This document shows, in pieces, positions 36,344 through 43,635 of a stretch of DNA of 64,000 bases. The notes beneath the pieces are model-generated. The model worked only from the letters and a program-made list of their open reading frames with translations, did not search any database and had not been told where the DNA came from. Numbering within the stretch: the stretch's first letter is position 1; each line of letters starts with the position of its first letter. The DNA is taken from positions 1 through 64,000 of the forward strand of contig UQPI01000002.1 of NCBI GenBank assembly GCA_900542945.1, read 5' to 3'. A program made the position numbers and the translations under genes. The stretch comes from an uncultured Collinsella sp. (GTDB lineage: Bacteria > Actinomycetota > Coriobacteriia > Coriobacteriales > Coriobacteriaceae).

Positions 36344-37177
36344 ATGTTTGATTTAATTAGCGAATTCAATAAAACTGTAGCCGAGCATAATGTCGATTGG
36401 GTTGCTAAGGGATTTGCTTTTCGCGACGAAACCATCTATCCAATCGGATATGACACGAAACTGCTCGGAAGAATTTTCGAGATGCTTACCGAGCCGTTGC
36501 TCAAGGAGATTGCCGACGACTTCGGGTTTACGCTAACGACCCCAGACAAACAAAACTACTATCCGGACTTTGTACTAACCCCTCAAAACGAAGAGGGGAA
36601 TCGAATTGCTGTCGATGTCAAATCAACTTATCGAAAGCACCTAAAGAGAGGAGGCATTGCTCCATATAAATTTACACTTGGATCATATGCATCTTTTCTG
36701 CGCGATGGGAGGAAGAACATCCTCTATCCCTATAATCAGTTCTGCAAACACTACGTAATCGGATTCGTCTACGACCGAAACGACGAAATAGAGAGCGCAC
36801 GTCCCTGCTACCCCCTTAACCAATTAAAAGAAATACCCGAACCCTACAGCAATGTTGAATTCTTTATTCAAGAGAAATACCGCATTTCAGACTTCACCAC
36901 CGGTAGCGGCAATACCGAAAATATCGGAACTATTTCCTCGAATTCAATCAGCCCATTCACTCAGGGTTCAGGGCCTTTTTCAAAGATGGGGAACGATGCA
37001 TTCGAACTTTATTGGCGAAACTATCCAAAATATACAGCGAAAGAAAAGAGTTACACCGACTTTCAGGGATTCAGAAGATGGGTCGAAACAAACGTTATTG
37101 AAATTGATTCAAGCCTACGCGATCGAATTCTCTCCTATGGCGATGTCGTCAACGACAGCCGGGGCGACAGAAAGTAA
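36344..37177 (+). CDS. type II restriction endonuclease, EcoRV family (predicted GATATC)
   Basis: A 277-residue homologue of R.EcoRV along nearly its full length. Catalytic residues align one position later than in EcoRV: Glu46, Asp75 (NYYPDF), Asp91 and Lys93 (AVDVKST). The Q-loop (TPDKQNYYPD) and the recognition R-loop (TGSGNTENIG) are also kept, so cleavage of GATATC is predicted. It is about 30 residues longer than EcoRV, mainly at the C-terminus. The ATG at 36344 starts where EcoRV starts; only a weak ribosome site is visible, and the frame is open to 36203. It is markedly richer in A+T than the chromosomal genes, which suggests transfer. Confidence 0.9.
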   Translation: MFDLISEFNKTVAEHNVDWVAKGFAFRDETIYPIGYDTKLLGRIFEMLTEPLLKEIADDFGFTLTTPDKQNYYPDFVLTPQNEEGNRIAVDVKSTYRKHLKRGGIAPYKFTLGSYASFLRDGRKNILYPYNQFCKHYVIGFVYDRNDEIESARPCYPLNQLKEIPEPYSNVEFFIQEKYRISDFTTGSGNTENIGTISSNSISPFTQGSGPFSKMGNDAFELYWRNYPKYTAKEKSYTDFQGFRRWVETNVIEIDSSLRDRILSYGDVVNDSRGDRK

Positions 37178-37301
37178 CGGCTATTAGGAGAAAAGTGGAC
37201 GAAGGAAAGGGAAACACGAGATTAAAGGTGGACTAGGGGACGTTATTCCATCTACTTCTATATCATCATTTCCAGCACATGAACCAAGTAAGAGTTATTT
37301 C

Positions 37302-38135
37302 TTAGGCCTTCACGAGAAGCGCTTCGATCATTGAATTGCGTAAGCTCTGCTTCGAGCCGACGTGATAAAAATGGGAGAATTCAAAGCACTCAAAATCACT
37401 CCAACAGTTTTCAATATGCTCATTCACCCTGTACTTATTCTCTTTCCACATGGAAAGATAGACATCCGCCTGAGTCGCATGAGCAGCATCAGCCAGAGCA
37501 ACAGCTTCAGACTCTGGCCATTCACCCACATAATTTGTATCGCGGCCGATATAAGGAGGGTCGAGATAAACACAGTCGCCTTTTCTTGGCGCCCGCATAA
37601 TCTCTTTCCAATCGCAAGATTTGAACTCCCAGTCTTTGCCTTCCATGGCAGCCTGCACCCTATCAATCTGATTGCATATCTTAGTTATATACGACCTGGA
37701 AAAACGCTCGGGCTTCTTGCAAAATGGAACGTTAAACATCCCGCTCCTATTGAAACGCATAACGCCGTTAAAACAGGACCTATTTAAGAAGATAAAGTCA
37801 TACGGTGAATGACTTGTATTGAATCTGTCCCTTACCTCGTAGTAGTATTCCGCTCCACCAGTACGCAACATCACAGATTCGCGTTCAAGGTATTCCCGCA
37901 TAGACTCTGATGTTATTTCATGCCGCTGCACGCTTCTATAAAAATCAATAATGTGTTGATTGCGATCACCGACCACCGCTCTCTGTGGACAAACGTTAAA
38001 TAGCACAACCCCGCTCCCCAAAAACGGCTCGTACCATATCCCCTGCTGCTTATCCCAGTTTATTGTCTCCTCAATGAAGGGGACTAGCTTCGTTTTAATT
38101 CCCTGGCATTTAATGGGGGGAACAATTACCGACAT
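37302..38135 (-). CDS. D12-class adenine-N6 DNA methyltransferase, M.EcoRV-like
   Basis: A 277-residue Dam-family (alpha-class) methyltransferase. It has an N-terminal PPIKCQGIKTKL, the SAM-binding motif EPFLGSGVV (residues 36-44), the FLNRSCFNGVMRFN segment and the catalytic DPPY (192-195). It should methylate adenine in the recognition site of the neighbouring EcoRV-type nuclease. GGAGG lies four bases before the ATG at 38135. The two genes are convergent, with 124 bases between their stops. The 295-base gap upstream (to 38430) is A+T-rich and shows no gene. Confidence 0.9.
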   Translation of the reverse strand: MSVIVPPIKCQGIKTKLVPFIEETINWDKQQGIWYEPFLGSGVVLFNVCPQRAVVGDRNQHIIDFYRSVQRHEITSESMREYLERESVMLRTGGAEYYYEVRDRFNTSHSPYDFIFLNRSCFNGVMRFNRSGMFNVPFCKKPERFSRSYITKICNQIDRVQAAMEGKDWEFKSCDWKEIMRAPRKGDCVYLDPPYIGRDTNYVGEWPESEAVALADAAHATQADVYLSMWKENKYRVNEHIENCWSDFECFEFSHFYHVGSKQSLRNSMIEALLVKA

Positions 38136-38430
38136 CAAACCTCCGATGCGCCGTCCATGTTCAGACTCAAGGATTTTAGTTTAGACGCTAGCTGGGACAC
38201 AACACACGTTGCGCACATCAATATCCCTTTCCTCAACCCAAGAATCGGCAGCGAAGCATGGCACGCACCCCCATATCCATCGTTAAGCCAAATAAAGCCA
38301 ATACTCTTCGAAAATCATTCCTAATAATTAATAACGACCCTCAAATACTAAAAATGTCTCCGGATAACGAGGACGCTTAAGCAACGTCTTAACAACAATC
38401 GCTTTCAACTCGGGCTTTCCATACGGACCC

Positions 38431-39207
38431 CTACCCCTTAAACACCATATCGTTGTGATATTCAATAAACTCAGCTCTTGGGGCGAATCGTTTCGGAAGC
38501 GTAATCGGCTCTCCGTTGTAGCGCCACAAGTACTCGTCCTCAGGAGTTTCGTGCTCGACCACGCTAGACACCACTATCTTTAGGTCCTTCGTAATGGTGA
38601 TTAGTCCCCGGTCGAACGCTTTATCGTGCAATGCGTTCAAAAGCAAGCCGTTGTCGGGCGCGAGTCGCTCCGTCTTTGGATCAGAGACTTTCCAGGGCTT
38701 GATATGGCTAGCAACCAACAGAGCCTTGTTCGTTAGCCCCGTCAAGCAGCATCTTGAATCGTAATTGACGAGCAGGGTATTTCGAAAGAACTCCTGGTTC
38801 ACCCGCATCGAAACAATTGCCTCGCGCTCCTTGCCCTCTGGCAAATCAAAGCCGATCGTCTCTTTCAGCTCATCACTTAGCGGTTCTTTAAAATCGAAAC
38901 GGTTGAGGAAAACATCAGTCGCCTCCTCGACAAGCTCATCACCAGCAGAGGAATACTCAGCCCAAACCATCTTGTCCATTTTGCTTGCATGGGTCATTCC
39001 AACCTTGCCGCGAGCACGTCGACGCTCATCGAATGATGCAAGGTTCCAGATTTTTAGAGCAACCGCGCCCGGCGTTCTGCCAATGGCCTTAGCTAGCGCC
39101 TGGACATCCTCGTTTGTATCATCAACCTTTTTCGATGGTAGGGCGAGGTACAGAAACAGAGCCGCAAGGGTTTCTTCCCTCGACCATTTGCTTCCACGAC
39201 CAGCCAT
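38431..39207 (-). CDS. HNH endonuclease with N-terminal helical DNA-binding-like region
   Basis: A 258-residue protein. The C-terminal HNH_2-type nuclease has RCCLTGL, ASHIKPW (His168), APDNGLLLNALHDKAFDRG (Asn186/Asn191, His194) and a final LPKRFAPRAEFIEYH. The N-terminal 60 residues (WSREETLAALFLYLALPSKK, DVQALAKAIGRTPGAVALKIWNLASFD) look like a SANT/HTH module. Such proteins are typical restriction-like nucleases. GAGGAG precedes the ATG at 39207. It is the last gene of a leftward group with the unknown gene at 39286 and the ClpP-like gene. Confidence 0.87.
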   Translation of the reverse strand: MAGRGSKWSREETLAALFLYLALPSKKVDDTNEDVQALAKAIGRTPGAVALKIWNLASFDERRRARGKVGMTHASKMDKMVWAEYSSAGDELVEEATDVFLNRFDFKEPLSDELKETIGFDLPEGKEREAIVSMRVNQEFFRNTLLVNYDSRCCLTGLTNKALLVASHIKPWKVSDPKTERLAPDNGLLLNALHDKAFDRGLITITKDLKIVVSSVVEHETPEDEYLWRYNGEPITLPKRFAPRAEFIEYHNDMVFKG

Positions 39208-39285
39208 GATTGCTCCTCGCCCGCGCACCGCTCACGTAATAGGTCCAGGATAATCCCGCGGGGGACCGCGGCCGCCGCCTTTTTC

Positions 39286-40113
39286 TCATTCGTCGGTGAA
39301 TGATTGAAACAACGGCACCTCCCTGCGCTCCTCATACCCTCGCTCAAGTTTCTTCCCAAGCTCGGCAGCGCAGCGCTTCGTTTCCTTAGAAAACAGGTCA
39401 TCGATAGCCCTGTCGATTCGCGTGCAAGTCTGCCGGTGCTCGTTCTTCCAGGGCAGGTTGAGTCCCAAACTCGCATCCCAATAGCCGCCGAGTTTGGCGT
39501 TGATCACTTCCTCGGGATACAGCACGTCGCGGCGAATCCCTTCGATCGCCTCGTCCTCGTCCATATCACAGGCTGTCTCGCCCTGCACGAGGCACTTGCG
39601 CAGCTCCTTTTGCGCCCGGATGCTGTTCAGCATGCGAACGCACACCACGGCCAAAAAGCGGTAGCGCTCGCACAGGTCCCACTCGCCGCCGAGCCATACG
39701 CGATAGCCCAGCATTTCGCTCGCGGACTCATCATCCATCAAGATCAATTCCCACGGACGTACTTTGGCGAGCACATCCTCACCTAGCATTTGAACGCCGC
39801 CGCGTGTAAAGATGCACGGCTCCACGTCGTAATAGCCAAAGCCGTGGCCTGCACCACGACGATTGATGACGTGCTTGGGCAGCAGGACGATATTGTCGCT
39901 GGGCTCGGGGTCAACCTTGCGCAGCTTTTTGACCTTGCGGCGGGCGCGCTTTAAGCTGCGCTCGTTATCGACACGGCCGCGGCCGTCCGGCTTGCCGCCG
40001 TATCGCAGGGCAACCTCGCGCGCCAGGATCTTTGTGTCCGCAGCGCACAGCAGGTCGCTCACGGTGGGCAGGTCTTCCCACTCAATGCCGTCGACATCCC
40101 AAATCCTGCTCAT
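39286..40113 (-). CDS. hypothetical protein of locus B, 275 aa
   Basis: No family is recognised. The protein starts MSRIWDVDGIEWEDLPTVSDLL, has a basic stretch (ERSLKRARRKVKKLRKV) and a central WELILMDDESASEMLGYRVWLGGEW. It ends with a helical region (RIDRAIDDLFSKETKRCAAELGKKLE). AGAGG lies six bases before the ATG at 40113; the frame is open to 40179. Gaps of 78 and 74 bases separate it from the HNH and ClpP-like genes. Confidence 0.65.
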   Translation of the reverse strand: MSRIWDVDGIEWEDLPTVSDLLCAADTKILAREVALRYGGKPDGRGRVDNERSLKRARRKVKKLRKVDPEPSDNIVLLPKHVINRRGAGHGFGYYDVEPCIFTRGGVQMLGEDVLAKVRPWELILMDDESASEMLGYRVWLGGEWDLCERYRFLAVVCVRMLNSIRAQKELRKCLVQGETACDMDEDEAIEGIRRDVLYPEEVINAKLGGYWDASLGLNLPWKNEHRQTCTRIDRAIDDLFSKETKRCAAELGKKLERGYEERREVPLFQSFTDE

Positions 40114-40187
40114 GTTCAACCTCTTTCTGGCCGTTAAACTACGCGATCGTTCGCCCCGCTCTATATGCCCACAAGACATGAGCCCCG

Positions 40188-40790
40188 CTAGAGCGCCTTC
40201 TTACTCGGAGCAATCGCCTCGTCCACCAGACCCAACTCCAGAGCGCGCCTGGCGTTGCACCAGCAGTCGCGCTCGGTGAGCTCGTGGAACTCCTGGGCGC
40301 TCAGGTTGCCATGCTCGGCCAGCAGCTCGTCCAGCTCGGCGCGCATGGCCGCCGTGTGCTGGGCCACGATCTCGATATCGGTCTGCTGCGCCATGCCCGT
40401 GCCGCCCATCAACTGGTGGATGAGCACTTGCGTGTGGCGGTATACCTGGCGGTGGTCGCCGCAGGCCAAGATCACCGCGGCCATCGAGGCCACGACGCCC
40501 TCGCCCACCGTGATCACGGGGCAGTCGAGCGACTGCATGGTGTCGATGAGCGCCAGCCCCGCCGTAACGCTACCGCCCGGGCTGTTGATGATGAGGGTGA
40601 TGGGCTCGGTGGCGCTCTGATGCTCCAACACCAGCATGGACTTAATAAGGCCATTGCAGGTCACATCGTTGACCTCGCCTTCCAGCAGCAGCACGCGGCT
40701 GTTAAGCAGCTCACTTGCCATATCGACGGCGGCAACGCGACCGTCCTTGGACTTCTTGATAATGCTAGGCTCACGATACATAACGGACAT
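40188..40790 (-). CDS. ClpP-like serine peptidase
   Basis: A 200-residue ClpP-fold peptidase with an intact triad: Ser102 (VVASMAAVIL), His125 (LIHQLMGG) and Asp175 (LTERDCWCNA). The oxyanion/handle segment is IINSPGGSVTAG and the end is GLVDEAI. ClpP forms barrels that degrade proteins fed by AAA+ unfoldases. The sequence departs from housekeeping ClpP at the N-terminus (MSVMYREPSIIKKSKDG). It lies among accessory genes, downstream of the VirD4-like ATPase gene but after a terminator hairpin, so it may have its own promoter. The likely unfoldase partner in the island is the ClpX-like protein at 23275-25044. Confidence 0.87.
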   Translation of the reverse strand: MSVMYREPSIIKKSKDGRVAAVDMASELLNSRVLLLEGEVNDVTCNGLIKSMLVLEHQSATEPITLIINSPGGSVTAGLALIDTMQSLDCPVITVGEGVVASMAAVILACGDHRQVYRHTQVLIHQLMGGTGMAQQTDIEIVAQHTAAMRAELDELLAEHGNLSAQEFHELTERDCWCNARRALELGLVDEAIAPSKKAL

Positions 40791-40834
40791 GGTAATTCCC
40801 TTCTAAACGGAATCGGTAAGGAAGTAAAACGAGG

Positions 40835-40867
40835 CCGCACGGCTAGCGGCCAATGGAAGCCGTGCGG
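40835..40867 (-). terminator. terminator between VirD4-like and ClpP-like genes
   Basis: CCGCACGGCT (40835-40844) pairs with AGCCGTGCGG (40858-40867). Read leftward, the stem is followed by CCTCGTTTTAC. It lies 38 bases after the VirD4-like stop and would end or attenuate that transcript before the ClpP-like gene. Confidence 0.65.
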
Positions 40868-40904
40868 TCAAATAGGCAAGATGGAGCGCGCGAAGCTGCA
40901 AGGA

Positions 40905-42389
40905 CTAATCCCTCAGCCACTTGGCCGCATTGGGATGGTCGCCGCAAAAATACTTCTTGGCACGGAAGGGGCGCATGCCGGTTACTTTGACCAGGCAGTC
41001 GGTACGCGGCATAAGCCCCACCTCGCCCGGGGTTATCACGCAACCGCGCACATCGACGGCAGTACGCTCGGCGCCCACGTAATTGGTGCCCAGAACCGAC
41101 TCGCCGCACAGATTGCTTATGTACTCCTGTGTCGCGATGTTGCTGCCGCCGCCCATATAGATCAAGCTGTCGCAGTTATCGAGGATGGTAAGCGCTGCGG
41201 ATTTGCCGTACGCACCATCGAGCTGACTCAGCGATTGCGCGCACATCAAAAAGCTAATGCCACGGCTGCGCACGGTCGCAATACTCCGCTCAAAATCGGG
41301 AATGCGGCCCACGTTGGGAAACTCATCCAGAATAAACTGCACGTGGCGCTGCAAATGCCCGCTGGGGTTGGAATCAGCGCGGCGCTGGGCCAGGTTAAAC
41401 AGCTGCTTAAGGGCAACGTTCGCAAGCCATGCATTGGTCGAGTCGTTGTCGCTCACCTTAAGATCGATTACGCGCTTGCCCTCGTCGATACGGTCGAGGC
41501 GCATCTCGTCTTTCTCAAAGACGCGCATGAGCTGGGGGGTCTTAAGCCGCGAGATGGTCGCGTTAAGCGTGATCAGAATGCTCTTAAGCGTTCTATCGGC
41601 TGCCCCGCGAAAATCACGATACTGTTCAACGCCATACAGGTCCGCGTTCGCAGAATCATACTTGCCAAGAAATTCCTTGGACTCCACCTGCTCCACAAGG
41701 TGATCCAGCGGAAATCGTCCCTCGCCATCTCCCGTAACCTTGATGAGTGCCGCCAGCTTAAAGACGTTGTTCATCTTAAGATAGCGTCGCGGAGCTGCGG
41801 GATCCCCGTCCGGCGCAAATGTGCCGGCAAGGCACTCTAAGAGGAACAGGATTCCAATAATCGCTCGAAGTAGCAGATCGCTCGCATTGTCCCAAAACGG
41901 ATCGTCCCTAAAGCTACGCCTGTCAGGATCGACCCCCTCCATGATTGACGCCACTGTGGTGGGGATATCCTCGACATCCATCACGTAGCGCAAAGGATCG
42001 TACCCGGACGACTGCTCGGGATTGATGGTGTCGAGAACCGTTACCTCGTAGCCGTCCTCCTCGAAGCCCTTCCCCGTACGGCGCAGCAGCTCGCCCTTGG
42101 TGTCCGTGACCACATAGCAGCACTCGTGGTGATTGAGCAGGTTGGGCAAAATGAAACTCGCCGTTTTGCCGCTGCCGGTACCGCCAAAGGCAAACACATT
42201 GTTGGACACGCTCGTCTCCCAGTGCTTGTCGCCCTCGTAGAAAGCCACCGTGGCACCTTGCGCCAAGATCACATCGCGCTGCTCATCGCCGGATGACAGC
42301 GTCTGCATTTCCTCCTTGGTCGCCCACTTCTTGGTCTGATACTCCGTTTGCTGCGCGGCCTCGTAGCCGTACATCTTAATGACCGACAT
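40905..42389 (-). CDS. VirD4/TraG-like ATPase without membrane segment
   Basis: A 494-residue P-loop ATPase of the type IV coupling-protein family: Walker A GGTGSGKT (69-76), TDTKGELLRR, YDPLRYV and Walker B FILDEFPNVG (about 352-361). IPDFERSIATVRSRGISFLMCAQSL follows, a C-terminal motor signature. The N-terminal membrane helices of true VirD4 are missing. No relaxase, pilus or secretion gene is nearby, so a DNA-pumping role inside a defence system is as likely as conjugation. AAAGGGG lies seven bases before the ATG at 42389; the frame is open to 42476. It follows the 305-residue gene by 38 bases. Confidence 0.85.
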   Translation of the reverse strand: MSVIKMYGYEAAQQTEYQTKKWATKEEMQTLSSGDEQRDVILAQGATVAFYEGDKHWETSVSNNVFAFGGTGSGKTASFILPNLLNHHECCYVVTDTKGELLRRTGKGFEEDGYEVTVLDTINPEQSSGYDPLRYVMDVEDIPTTVASIMEGVDPDRRSFRDDPFWDNASDLLLRAIIGILFLLECLAGTFAPDGDPAAPRRYLKMNNVFKLAALIKVTGDGEGRFPLDHLVEQVESKEFLGKYDSANADLYGVEQYRDFRGAADRTLKSILITLNATISRLKTPQLMRVFEKDEMRLDRIDEGKRVIDLKVSDNDSTNAWLANVALKQLFNLAQRRADSNPSGHLQRHVQFILDEFPNVGRIPDFERSIATVRSRGISFLMCAQSLSQLDGAYGKSAALTILDNCDSLIYMGGGSNIATQEYISNLCGESVLGTNYVGAERTAVDVRGCVITPGEVGLMPRTDCLVKVTGMRPFRAKKYFCGDHPNAAKWLRD

Positions 42390-42427
42390 TGCACGGCCCC
42401 TTTCTTGTCGATAGTTCTGCGTGATTG

Positions 42428-43345
42428 CTAGGAAATACGGTCGACGTCTGCGCCCTCCTTGGGGCTCGTCGCACACGGCAACTTGACCGCACCGTCAATC
42501 AGACGCTCGGTTTGCGCCACATAGCTCTCGCGCGCCGCGATTGAGACTGACCCGTCGCGCAGATATGCAAGCAATGCATCAATCATCAGCTTGTCGAGCA
42601 GGTCATACTCTTTGGCCTGAGCGAAGTTGAGGGTGTAGCGGTCCTGGAGCTCCCGTACCTTAGTTGCCAAATCGATTTCCATCTTTTCCTCCATGCAATA
42701 AAAGTTCTCCCGATTGTCCGAAAGAGCCTCAAACGGGCGTTTGACGCATAGCTCAAAGTTGAAACGCGGACTGGTATCGAATACGTGTCTCTGCACCTTG
42801 AGATAGCGCTTATAAAACATGACGGCATCGTCCTCGTCCGCCGTAAAACCGCGCGAGCCATCGCGATGCACGTGGTCGCAGGGTCTTTTGTAGTCAATGC
42901 TTCGCACAAAGCGAGACAGAATATATCCACCTTGTTCAGACGAGTACTTCATACCTGTCGTAACCTGCTCGAACATGCGCACACCGCTCGACTTAAAGCG
43001 CGGATTGCTTCCGTGCTCAAACATGCCAATTAAGATGGCCATGCAGTGCGCGCAGTTATCGCGCTGGGGAAAATACAGCGACAACAAAGCGAGCGACGCT
43101 GCGGCCAAAAGCTCGCGGGCCTCGTGCACATCGTCTCGATACTGCTCGGGCACCAGCCCGGGAATATCGGGCGAGTGCTTTTCCAGCACGTCAACGAGTG
43201 CCTTGGCCAAGCGCTCGGTATCCTGCTCGCCGCAGTACGGATACGGAAACGGCATCTCTGCCTTCCCGTTCTTTTTGCACATGCTGCGGAGATCTTCGTC
43301 GATCGTGTTGAGGAACACCTCGTAAATGCTGTCTTCATTCTTCAT
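42428..43345 (-). CDS. hypothetical protein of locus B, 305 aa
   Basis: Unrecognised soluble, mainly helical protein. It has a CPYCGE-like patch near the start (PFPYPYCGEQDTERLAKAL), NCAHCMAILIGMFEHG in the middle and a C-terminal region DLLDKLMIDALLAYLRDGS. The two CxxC-like or Cys/His groups might bind metal. AGGAAG lies eight bases before the ATG. It is the first gene of the leftward operon with the VirD4-like ATPase and diverges from the dead-methylase gene at 43636. Its link to the ATPase suggests an adaptor or substrate-recognition role; this is inference. Confidence 0.65.
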   Translation of the reverse strand: MKNEDSIYEVFLNTIDEDLRSMCKKNGKAEMPFPYPYCGEQDTERLAKALVDVLEKHSPDIPGLVPEQYRDDVHEARELLAAASLALLSLYFPQRDNCAHCMAILIGMFEHGSNPRFKSSGVRMFEQVTTGMKYSSEQGGYILSRFVRSIDYKRPCDHVHRDGSRGFTADEDDAVMFYKRYLKVQRHVFDTSPRFNFELCVKRPFEALSDNRENFYCMEEKMEIDLATKVRELQDRYTLNFAQAKEYDLLDKLMIDALLAYLRDGSVSIAARESYVAQTERLIDGAVKLPCATSPKEGADVDRIS

Positions 43346-43545
43346 GAATGCTTCTTCCTATCCGGTTGCGGATGTTTGTCGATAAGTCTGTTCTATGTTT
43401 TAGAATGGTCTGAGGCATGGACGATGACAATCGACCTAACCTGTAGCTTCGTTAGTGAAATCACCCTGCTTGATAGCGCAGTTTACCTAAAGGCTGTGTA
43501 GCGATTGCATCAAGCAGTTTGTATTGAGTTGGTTTTGGATTACTT

Positions 43546-43572
43546 CGAGAATAGCACAGTGCTCTGTTCTCG
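43546..43572. promoter_or_regulatory. palindrome in the divergent promoter region of locus B
   Basis: CGAGAA-t-AGCAC and GTGCT-ctg-TTCTCG form an imperfect 27-bp palindrome in the 290-base gap between the leftward operon (start 43345) and the rightward gene (start 43636). An A+T-rich -10-like TAATAT lies about 25 bases before the rightward gene. It is a candidate operator serving both directions. Confidence 0.4.
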
Positions 43573-43635
43573 TCATTAGAAATTATCAAAATTTTCTGCT
43601 AATATATAACCCACTAAGAAGAAAGGGCTCTATAC

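Noticed and set aside
40284..41840. Long plus-strand open frame opposite the VirD4-like and ClpP-like genes
   Set aside because: It is antisense to two clear genes and its translation has low-complexity His/Ala/Gln-rich sequence with no domain. Such frames arise from GC-rich codon bias; the same holds for the plus-strand frames at 242-2140, 2920-4641, 10446-11903, 13666-15045, 15061-16938 and 55508-56995.
38431..43345. Conjugative element or prophage remnant around the VirD4-like ATPase
   Set aside because: There is no relaxase, VirB4, pilus, integrase, portal, capsid or terminase gene, and the ATPase lacks membrane segments.
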